Assembly (NCBI GenBank): GCA_964572225.1
Contig: CAZNFR010000027.1
Coordinates: forward strand, 1-41,603
Length of the DNA: 41,603 bases
Source of the DNA: CAZNFR01 sp964572225
Lineage (GTDB): Bacteria > Bacteroidota > Bacteroidia > Bacteroidales > GCA-2748055
Direction of reading: 5' to 3'
Position 1 is the first letter of the stretch, and each line of letters opens with the position of its first letter. Of the stretch, positions 27,240 through 33,493 are shown piece by piece. The notes beneath the pieces were generated by a model. The model did not search any database. It saw only the letters and a program-made list of their open reading frames with translations, and had not been told where the DNA came from. The translations under genes and the position numbers were made by a program.

Positions 27240-27255
27240 TGTTATTCGAATAACA
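27240..27255. promoter_or_regulatory. Perfect Rex-like palindrome before DRTGG-A gene
   Basis: TGTTATTCGAATAACA is a perfect 16-base palindrome, extendable to TTGTTATTCGAATAACAA (27239-27256). It ends 17 bases before the ATG at 27273, so a bound repressor would lie over or just after the transcription start. It is the best-conserved copy of the motif in the window. Confidence 0.68.
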
Positions 27256-27272
27256 ATTATTTAAAAAATCTG

Positions 27273-27617
27273 ATGAAAGTTCTTGAAATAGCGGAATTCT
27301 TAAATGCACAAATCCTTTCGGGCAGGGACAACCTGGATGAAGAAGTTTTTTATGCCTTTGCATCCGATCTTATGAGTGATGTCCTTACTCTGGAGAATGA
27401 TGGCTTGCTGCTGATTACCGGGCTTTCAAACCTTCAGGCAATAAGAACTGCGGAGATGTCGGATGTTAGCGCAATTATAATTGGCAGGGGAAAAAAAGTG
27501 AGCGAAGAAATGATTAAACTGGCAGATCAGAATAACATCATCCTTTTATCAAGTGAATATTCGGTATTCAGAATATCCGGGATTCTTTTCGGTAAAGGGA
27601 TCAAGCCTGTATATTGA
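27273..27617 (+). CDS. DRTGG-like small protein A
   Basis: The 114-residue protein starts MKVLEIAEFLNAQILSGRDNLDEEVFYAFASDLMSDVL. I chose this ATG because the 15 codons upstream run through the palindrome and have no family likeness. It resembles the DRTGG domain: small alpha/beta proteins that sit near [FeFe] hydrogenase genes or in front of CBS/phosphotransacetylase domains. It is a paralogue of the protein at 29488-29823, sharing SGR-x3-L, SDL-x-SDV, the LL/LW-ITG region and D-x-SA-I-I. No catalytic residues are evident; a ligand-binding or adaptor role is inference. It lies 2 bases before the ATPase gene. Confidence 0.78.
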   Translation: MKVLEIAEFLNAQILSGRDNLDEEVFYAFASDLMSDVLTLENDGLLLITGLSNLQAIRTAEMSDVSAIIIGRGKKVSEEMIKLADQNNIILLSSEYSVFRISGILFGKGIKPVY

Positions 27618-27619
27618 TT

Positions 27620-28045
27620 ATGACATTTGAATACGAAGTAAAGGGTGGGGATTTTGACAATGCCGGAAATGCTTCCAGTTCGGTGAAGAAACTATTAAAG
27701 GAGCTGAATGTTTCGCCGGCTATTATAAAACGAACCGTGGTTGCACTATACGAAGGTGAGGTGAACGTTGCAGCGCATGCCTGGGAGGGAAATATCATTG
27801 TAGACCTGAATGCAGAAAGGATCTTAATTCGCATCCAGGACCAGGGCCCGGGCATTGAGGATATTGAGATGGCAATGAAGGAAGGGTTTTCTACGGCATC
27901 ACAGGCAGTAAGGGAGATGGGATTTGGTGCAGGAATGGGATTACCTAACATTCAAAGAAATACAGATTTCTTTGAGATTAAATCAAAACCCGGGCAGGGT
28001 ACAACTCTTGAAATGATGAATTATTTAAAGGAAAGAAATGGCTGA
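27620..28045 (+). CDS. RsbW/RsbT-type GHKL serine kinase
   Basis: The 141-residue protein is a single HATPase domain of the anti-sigma-factor kinase class. Start: the ATG at 27620 is preferred to the TTG overlapping the previous gene. The N box E-x-N-x3-H is at residues 47-53 (EVNVAAHA), the G1 box DQGPGI at 74-79, the sequence DIEMAMKEGFSTAS at 81-94 (very like RsbT) and the G2 region GFGAGMGL at 101-108. Such proteins phosphorylate STAS-domain antagonists or bind sigma factors. No such partner is encoded nearby; a PP2C phosphatase is encoded 9 kb away. It overlaps the next gene by 8 bases. Confidence 0.88.
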   Translation: MTFEYEVKGGDFDNAGNASSSVKKLLKELNVSPAIIKRTVVALYEGEVNVAAHAWEGNIIVDLNAERILIRIQDQGPGIEDIEMAMKEGFSTASQAVREMGFGAGMGLPNIQRNTDFFEIKSKPGQGTTLEMMNYLKERNG

Positions 28046-29381
28046 TAACGAAGATAAATATTTTCATCATGCATTAAAAGTGCTGGAGGATGTGTGTATA
28101 GGGTGCACACATTGCATGAGTGTTTGTCCAACATCTGCCATCAGGGTTAATGAGGGACTGGCGAGGATTATGGACAACCGATGCATTGATTGCGGAGAAT
28201 GCCACAAGGCTTGTCCTGTAAATGCGATTATCGTTGAACAGGATGATTTTGAGGAAATCCGGAATTACCGTGCCAGAGTTGCTCTTCTGCCCGGTGTTTT
28301 GATTGGACAATTTCCGGAGAAGCATCCTACCCAGGAAATCTATACTGCCATTCACAACCTCGGATTTACTCATATTTTTGAGGTAGAGAATACGGTTCCT
28401 TTCATCCTGGAGGCTTACCGTGAGGCTCTTGAACAGGACGGCCGACGTCCTATGATATCATCTTTCTGTCCGGCTGTTATCCGGTTAATTCAGGTTCGTT
28501 TTCCATCTCTTACCGAGAATATTCTTCGGATCAAGCCTCCCATCGACCTTTCGGCGATATATTATCGGGAAAAGCTTGAATCTGAAGGATTTCGACCAGA
28601 GGAGATCGGAATCTTCTATATAACTCCCTGTGCGGCGAAGATCGCTTCGGTAAAAAGTCCTGTGGGAGGAAGTGAATCTGCTGTAACAGGCGTGATCAAT
28701 ATGAAATTTTTATATAATCGGATAAACAGGGAACTACATAAAAAACAGGATAGGAAGGTATCCGACCTTAATCAGCAAATGCTGAGTAAAGAAGGAATTC
28801 AATGGTCGCTTACCAACGGGGAGATTATGCACAAAACCGGAAGATCCCTGGCCGTGGATGGAATTCATAATGTTTCCGAGTTCCTGGAAAAGATTGAGAA
28901 TGATGAGTATGAAAACATTGAATTTCTTGAGATGAGGGCCTGCGATCAAAGTTGTGCAGGAGGTATTCTGATAAGCGGTAACCGTTTCCTGACTGTAGAA
29001 AGGCTCAAAAAAAGATCTGAACAGTATCCGCCAATAAAAAACAAATCTCTCTATTTGCAAGGAGCTCCGCGGGATATAAGTTTGGATGAGATCAAGCCCC
29101 GTCCCATGGCAAAACTGGATGAAGATATTTCCAATGCTCTGGTAAAAATGAAGGAGAAACAGGAAAAGATGAAAAGTTTGCCTTCGATTGATTGCGGTGC
29201 CTGTGGATCTCCCGACTGTGAAACCTTTGCTGAGGATGTGGTGCAGGGAAGAGCCGACATCAACCAATGCTTTTATATTCAAAACCTCAGGTTATGCTCC
29301 GGGGATTTGTCCCCGGAGGAGGTTATGAAAATCACTTCCGGAATTTGGGGAGTGAAAGATCAAAAGAAGCCCAGGGGATAA
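28038..29381 (+). CDS. Putative sensory [FeFe] hydrogenase (HydS-like)
   Basis: The 447-residue protein has two [4Fe-4S] motifs (C20-x2-C-x2-C-x3-C30; C49-x2-C-x2-C-x3-C59), a hydrogenase H-domain (about 80-340), and a C-terminal [4Fe-4S] motif C386-x2-C389-x4-C394-x16-C411. The H-cluster ligands are all kept: C144 (SSFCPAV), C198 (TPCAAK), C302 and C306 (MRACDQSCAGG). The proton-relay Cys before the first ligand, conserved in catalytic enzymes, is Phe143, and the Met of MPC is Thr. This pattern fits the sensory group of [FeFe] hydrogenases, which have low activity. It has no PAS domain. It is co-translated with the RsbW/RsbT-like kinase, so sensing H2 or redox state for that kinase is likely. 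Confidence 0.82.
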   Translation: MADNEDKYFHHALKVLEDVCIGCTHCMSVCPTSAIRVNEGLARIMDNRCIDCGECHKACPVNAIIVEQDDFEEIRNYRARVALLPGVLIGQFPEKHPTQEIYTAIHNLGFTHIFEVENTVPFILEAYREALEQDGRRPMISSFCPAVIRLIQVRFPSLTENILRIKPPIDLSAIYYREKLESEGFRPEEIGIFYITPCAAKIASVKSPVGGSESAVTGVINMKFLYNRINRELHKKQDRKVSDLNQQMLSKEGIQWSLTNGEIMHKTGRSLAVDGIHNVSEFLEKIENDEYENIEFLEMRACDQSCAGGILISGNRFLTVERLKKRSEQYPPIKNKSLYLQGAPRDISLDEIKPRPMAKLDEDISNALVKMKEKQEKMKSLPSIDCGACGSPDCETFAEDVVQGRADINQCFYIQNLRLCSGDLSPEEVMKITSGIWGVKDQKKPRG

Positions 29382-29487
29382 GAGAGAGCGAAAAAATGAT
29401 CAGGCATTTTTTAATGTGGCTGTAAAGGTCGGGCGGATGAATTAAGAGAGTTGGATTAAGTGAATGTTATAAATACAAGATAAACAG

Positions 29488-29823
29488 ATGAGTGTAAAAG
29501 AAATTGTTGAAAAGTTGCAACTGAAAGTATATTCAGGAAGGGCTGGCCTGGAAAGAAAGGTTTCTTCCGTTTATGTTTCTGATTTGCTCAGCGATGTGAT
29601 GGGAAATGCCCGGGAAGGAGACCTCTGGATTACCCTGCAGACCCATAAGAATATAATGGCCATTTCTTCCCTGAGGGACCTTTCAGCAGTGATCCTTGTA
29701 AAAGGACTTCAACCCGAAGAGGCAGCCCTGGAGAAAAGTGAGGAGGAAGGGATACCTATTCTTGGGAGTGAAGAAGAAACTTTTCCTGTGGCCGGAAAAC
29801 TATACAAAATCCTGAATGGGTAA
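29488..29823 (+). CDS. DRTGG-like small protein B
   Basis: This is the paralogue of the protein at 27273-27617: 111 residues, with MSVKEIVEKLQLKVYSGRAGLERKVSSVYVSDLLSDVM and LWITLQTHKNIMAISSLRDLSAVILVKG. It has no signal peptide, membrane segment or Cys. In Firmicutes and Thermotogae, similar genes accompany hydrogenase-like and PHP genes (established neighbourhood, from recall). It starts 106 bases after the sensory hydrogenase and its stop overlaps the PHP start (TAATG), so those two are translationally coupled. Confidence 0.78.
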   Translation: MSVKEIVEKLQLKVYSGRAGLERKVSSVYVSDLLSDVMGNAREGDLWITLQTHKNIMAISSLRDLSAVILVKGLQPEEAALEKSEEEGIPILGSEEETFPVAGKLYKILNG

Positions 29824-30563
29824 TGAATTTTTACAAGGCCGACCTCCATGTTCACAGCGTTCTGTCCCCTTGTGGGGACCTGGAAATGAGCCCGGTAAAT
29901 ATCATAAACCGGGCAGCGGAGAAAGGGTTGGACATATTGGGTCTGACAGATCATAACACGACCTTGCATTGCAGACTTGTATGGGAACTGGGCCGGAAAA
30001 AAGGGATTTACGTACTTCCCGGGGCGGAGGTGAATTCAAAAGAGGAGGTACATTGCTTAACGTTCTTTGAAGACTTTGAAAGACTGGATGAATTTCAGGA
30101 TTACCTGGATCGTTATCTTCCCGATGTGATCAATGATCCTGTGAAAATGGGATACCAGGTACAGGTTGATCAGGATGATTTTATCGTCTATGAGGAAGGA
30201 AAATCACTTTATTCAGGCATAAATCAATCCATTGAACAAATTCTTGAAAAAGTCCACAACCTGGACGGGTTATTTTTTCCTGCTCATGTTGACCGAACCA
30301 AAAACTCAGTTTACAGTCAGCTGGGAATTTTTCCGCCAGATCTAAAGGCAGACGGGATTGAGATTTCCTGGAGAACGCAGGCAGATGTTTTTATCATGGA
30401 ACATCCGGAATTAAAAGAATTTCCGGTCATATCCTCTTCCGATGCCCATTTTATGGTAGATATTGGGAAAAAGACCACAAATTTTAAAATGAAGACCCGG
30501 AGTTTCGGTGAGATTCGGGCTGCACTAAAAGGAATTAACGGTAGAGAAGTTAACATTCAATGA
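29823..30563 (+). CDS. PHP-domain metal-dependent phosphoesterase
   Basis: The 246-residue protein has the complete PHP metal-binding set in order: DLHVHS (7-12), LTDHN (41-45), GAEVNS (67-72), EVHCL, PAHVDR (about 153-158) and SSDAHF (about 200-205). These residues bind the three metal ions of PHP phosphoesterases related to histidinol phosphatase and the nucleotide-hydrolysing TrpH/YciV group. The substrate is unknown. The position between a DRTGG protein and an ATPase within a hydrogenase-linked operon suggests that it turns over a small phosphorylated signal or nucleotide, which is inference. Its stop overlaps the next start (ATGA). Confidence 0.88.
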   Translation: MNFYKADLHVHSVLSPCGDLEMSPVNIINRAAEKGLDILGLTDHNTTLHCRLVWELGRKKGIYVLPGAEVNSKEEVHCLTFFEDFERLDEFQDYLDRYLPDVINDPVKMGYQVQVDQDDFIVYEEGKSLYSGINQSIEQILEKVHNLDGLFFPAHVDRTKNSVYSQLGIFPPDLKADGIEISWRTQADVFIMEHPELKEFPVISSSDAHFMVDIGKKTTNFKMKTRSFGEIRAALKGINGREVNIQ

Positions 30564-31111
30564 AGGAGATAGCACTTAATATACTGGATATTGTACAAAA
30601 TTCCCTTAAAGCTGGGGCCAGAAATATCCATATTCAGATAAAGGAGTTGAAGGATCTTGATCTTCTTGAGGTCCTTATCGAAGATGATGGAAGTGGAATT
30701 GATCCGGCAATTCTCGATTATATTGAAGATCCCTATACCACTACCCGGACAACCAGGAAAGTGGGACTGGGTATCCCATTGCTAAAATACCATTCGGAAC
30801 TTTGCAGCGGATCCCTGGACATCCAAAGCAAAGTGGGAATCGGCACACGGGTTACCGCTGTGTTTCGTCTGCAGCATATCGACAGGCAACCCCTGGGGGA
30901 TATTTCGGGAGTGATCAGAATCTTACTTATGTCGGCTGAAGGGGCAGAGATATTTTATAAACACATAACGGATATGGGAGATTATTCCTTTTCCAGCAAA
31001 GAGGTTAAACAAGTTCTTGAAGTTGACAGTCTTTCGGATTTTAAGCTCTTGGAACAACTAAAGGAGATGATCTCGGAAAACCTCAGGGAGCTTGAATCAG
31101 AGGCAGGTTAG
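30560..31111 (+). CDS. GHKL-type ATPase (histidine-kinase-like)
   Basis: The 183-residue protein has a GHKL ATP-binding domain: the N box ALNILDIVQNSLKAGA (5-20, with Asn14), G1 EDDGSGID (41-48) and G2 KVGLGIPLLK (67-76). It has no dimerisation/phosphoacceptor His domain and no membrane segment, so it is not a full histidine kinase. The C-terminal 80 residues contain no recognised domain. Together with the kinase at 27620 it makes two ATPases in one operon. It is the last gene before the 158-base gap and the hydrogenase genes. Confidence 0.84.
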   Translation: MKEIALNILDIVQNSLKAGARNIHIQIKELKDLDLLEVLIEDDGSGIDPAILDYIEDPYTTTRTTRKVGLGIPLLKYHSELCSGSLDIQSKVGIGTRVTAVFRLQHIDRQPLGDISGVIRILLMSAEGAEIFYKHITDMGDYSFSSKEVKQVLEVDSLSDFKLLEQLKEMISENLRELESEAG

Positions 31112-31162
31112 AGTTATTTGTTCAGCCTTGTTTAAGGCTTAATTAGAATTAATTTGAATTAG

Positions 31163-31178
31163 TGTGAAAAGAATAACA
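31163..31178. promoter_or_regulatory. Degenerate Rex-like site upstream of hydrogenase genes
   Basis: TGTGAAAAGAATAACA matches the palindromic consensus TGTTATTCGAATAACA at 12 of 16 positions and keeps the right half GAATAACA intact. It lies 91 bases before the HydD-like gene. TGTG at 31163-31166 with GAATTTTG 19 bases downstream (31186-31193) is a weak -33/-7 candidate that would overlap the site. Confidence 0.4.
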
Positions 31179-31269
31179 AAACAGCGAATTTTGTAACTTC
31201 GCACTTCTTTAAAAGTACAGGAATTATTTGACAAAAATATACGGTACAAACAGATTAAAATAAAGTAAA

Positions 31270-31683
31270 ATGAGTAAAGTTAAATCACTCTCAGATCTAA
31301 AAAAAATTCGGGATCAGGTGCAGGGGGGAATAGAGATCCGGGAAAAAGCAGAGAATCCTGAAAGTAAGGTACAGGTCAAGGTAGCAATGGCTACTTGTGG
31401 TATCGCTGCAGGTTCCAAATCAATTTTCGATTTTTTTGCCACCCAGCTTGACCGGAGAAATATTGATGGTATTGTGACCCAGACCGGTTGCATGGGATAT
31501 TGTTATGCCGAACCCACGGTTGAAATCACCCTTCCGGGACAGGACCCGGTTGTATATGGCGAGGTAGATGAGAAAAAAGCGGATGAAATCATCGAGAAAT
31601 ACATAAAAAATGGAGAATTGGTCGATGGTATTATCCCGGTAAACTACGAAACTATAGAATCTAAAGATCAAAAGGAGGAATAA
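31270..31683 (+). CDS. HydD-like thioredoxin-fold ferredoxin-like protein
   Basis: The 137-residue protein has a thioredoxin-like [2Fe-2S] fold as in NuoE C-terminal domains, but only three of the four usual Cys: C43 in ATCGIAAGS and C74/C78 in QTGCMGYCYAEP. The second Cys of the first pair is Gly48. I recall this three-Cys form from small proteins next to trimeric hydrogenases, such as HydD of Acetobacterium, which is thought to lack a cluster. It lies 2 bases before hydB and heads the structural hydrogenase genes. A structural or electron-channelling role is inference. Confidence 0.82.
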   Translation: MSKVKSLSDLKKIRDQVQGGIEIREKAENPESKVQVKVAMATCGIAAGSKSIFDFFATQLDRRNIDGIVTQTGCMGYCYAEPTVEITLPGQDPVVYGEVDEKKADEIIEKYIKNGELVDGIIPVNYETIESKDQKEE

Positions 31684-31685
31684 AA

Positions 31686-33479
31686 ATGTCAAAATATTCA
31701 ATGCATCTTATGGTTTGTGGAGGTACCGGATGCCGGGCCTCATCAAGTGATGCAGTGGTTGAAAATCTGAAAACGGAACTTAAGGGTCAAGGTCTTGGCG
31801 ATACGGTCCAGGTGGTTATGACCGGTTGCTTTGGCTTTTGTGAGAAGGGACCGATTGTGAAGGTTTTACCCGATAATACCTTTTATACGGAAGTCGCCCC
31901 CGCCGACGCCAGGGAAATTGTGGAAGAGCATGTGATTAAAGGACGGCAGGTGAAACGCCTTTTGTATAAGGACCCTGAAAAAAAGGAGACCATTTCGGAT
32001 TCCAAACACATGGGCTTTTATAAAAAACAGCTTCGCATAGCTCTTCGGAACTGTGGTTTTATCAATCCTGAAAACATTGACGAGTACATTGCCAGAAATG
32101 GCTATCAGGCTCTGGGAAATGTTCTGACTGAAATGAAACCTGACGAAGTGATCGATCTGATCAAGGATTCAGGTCTCAGAGGAAGGGGAGGAGCAGGATT
32201 CCCTACAGGACTTAAGTGGGAGTTAACAAGGAAAACCGAGGCCGACAAAAAGTACATCGTTTGTAACGCCGATGAAGGTGATCCGGGTGCATTCATGGAC
32301 AGGTCCATTTTGGAAGGGGATCCACATTCTGTATTGGAAGCAATGGCGATTGCCGGTTATTGTATTGGAGCGGATACCGGTCTGATCTATATCCGGGCCG
32401 AATATCCCTTAGCCATCCAGAGGCTGAAGATCGCCATTGCTCAGGCAAGAGAGTATGGCCTGCTTGGAAAAAACATCTTTGGAACCGGATTCGATTTTGA
32501 TGTTGAATTAAAATATGGTGCCGGAGCTTTTGTTTGCGGTGAAGAAACTGCACTAATCCATTCCATGGAAGGCGAAAGAGGGGAGCCTACCCTTAAGCCT
32601 CCATTCCCGTCCGTTGAGGGATATCTTGGCAAACCCACCAATGTGAATAACGTGGAAACTTTTGCCAATATCCCTGTCATCATTCTTAAGGGAGCAAAAT
32701 GGTTCAGCAGTATCGGTACCGAAAAATCCAAAGGAACCAAGGTATTCGCTCTTGCCGGAAAGATTAATAATGTTGGTTTGATCGAGGTGCCCATGGGAAC
32801 CACCCTGAGGGAAGTTATTTTTGAAATCGGTGGCGGAATCAAAAACGGTAAGAAATTCAAGGCAGTACAAACCGGGGGTCCATCTGGAGGCTGTCTCACG
32901 GAGGTTCACCTTGATACTCCCATTGATTACGATAATTTGGTTGCAGCTGGTTCCATGATGGGATCGGGAGGAATGATCGTATTGGATGAAGATGATTGCA
33001 TGGTATCCATTGCCAAGTATTTTCTTGATTTTACCGTTGAGGAATCCTGTGGGAAATGTGCCCCCTGTCGGGTGGGTAACAAACGCCTTTATGAACTCCT
33101 CGAAAGGATAACCCAGGGAAATGGCAAACCGGAAGATCTTGAAAGACTCAGGAACCTCGGCCTTGTCATAAAGGATACTTCTCTGTGCGGACTTGGCCAG
33201 TCGTCACCCAACCCGGTGCTTTCAACCATGGAATATTTCATGAATGAATACGAAGCCCACGTAAGCGATAAAAAATGTCCTGCCGGTGAGTGTAAAGCTC
33301 TTATGAACTATCATATCATCGAGGATAATTGTGTGGGTTGTACCGCATGCGCCAGGGCATGTCCGGTCGGGGCTATCACCGGCGAAAGAAAGCAGCTCCA
33401 TGTGGTCGATCAGGAGATATGTATAAAGTGTGGTGCCTGTCTGGAGAAATGTAAATTCGATGCAGTGGAAATTATTTAA
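31686..33479 (+). CDS. hydB: Electron-bifurcating [FeFe] hydrogenase subunit B (NuoF-like)
   Basis: HydB binds FMN and NAD(H) and exchanges electrons between NADH, ferredoxin and the hydrogenase subunit. The 597-residue protein has an N-terminal thioredoxin-like [2Fe-2S] domain (C11, C16, C48, C52), the FMN site GRGGAGFPTGLKW, the NADH region (CNADEGDPGAFMDR), the [4Fe-4S] site (SCGKCAPC with a later Cys in TSLCGLGQ) and a C-terminal two-cluster ferredoxin domain (CVGCTACARACP and CIKCGACLEKC). This architecture and length match HydB of Thermotoga and Acetobacterium. It lies 14 bases before hydA. Confidence 0.94.
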   Translation: MSKYSMHLMVCGGTGCRASSSDAVVENLKTELKGQGLGDTVQVVMTGCFGFCEKGPIVKVLPDNTFYTEVAPADAREIVEEHVIKGRQVKRLLYKDPEKKETISDSKHMGFYKKQLRIALRNCGFINPENIDEYIARNGYQALGNVLTEMKPDEVIDLIKDSGLRGRGGAGFPTGLKWELTRKTEADKKYIVCNADEGDPGAFMDRSILEGDPHSVLEAMAIAGYCIGADTGLIYIRAEYPLAIQRLKIAIAQAREYGLLGKNIFGTGFDFDVELKYGAGAFVCGEETALIHSMEGERGEPTLKPPFPSVEGYLGKPTNVNNVETFANIPVIILKGAKWFSSIGTEKSKGTKVFALAGKINNVGLIEVPMGTTLREVIFEIGGGIKNGKKFKAVQTGGPSGGCLTEVHLDTPIDYDNLVAAGSMMGSGGMIVLDEDDCMVSIAKYFLDFTVEESCGKCAPCRVGNKRLYELLERITQGNGKPEDLERLRNLGLVIKDTSLCGLGQSSPNPVLSTMEYFMNEYEAHVSDKKCPAGECKALMNYHIIEDNCVGCTACARACPVGAITGERKQLHVVDQEICIKCGACLEKCKFDAVEII

Positions 33480-33493
33480 AGAAATTATATAAA

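Larger units (their letters stand above)
26907..27272. other. 366-base divergent control region, cydA / DRTGG cluster
   Basis: This AT-rich region holds no gene. It separates cydA (minus) from the DRTGG-A gene (plus). It contains two clear palindromes of the Rex-like type (27172-27187 and 27240-27255) and one degenerate copy (27155-27170). On the minus strand TACGTTTG (27069-27062) and TATTTTTG (27119-27112) match the -7 consensus and could serve cydA, though neither has a matching -33. No terminator or hairpin followed by T was found. Confidence 0.7.

Noticed and set aside
27155..27255. FNR/Crp-type sites
   Set aside because: The halves are TTGTTA/TAACAA with six bases between. FNR sites read TTGAT-N4-ATCAA and Crp sites TGTGA-N6-TCACA; the clear copies fit neither. 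A Bacteroidota Crp/Fnr member with changed specificity remains possible, so Rex is only the preferred reading.
29823..30563. PHP protein as histidinol phosphatase or DNA polymerase domain
   Set aside because: The metal motifs are generic for PHP proteins. There is no histidine biosynthesis gene nor polymerase domain nearby, so I kept the substrate open.
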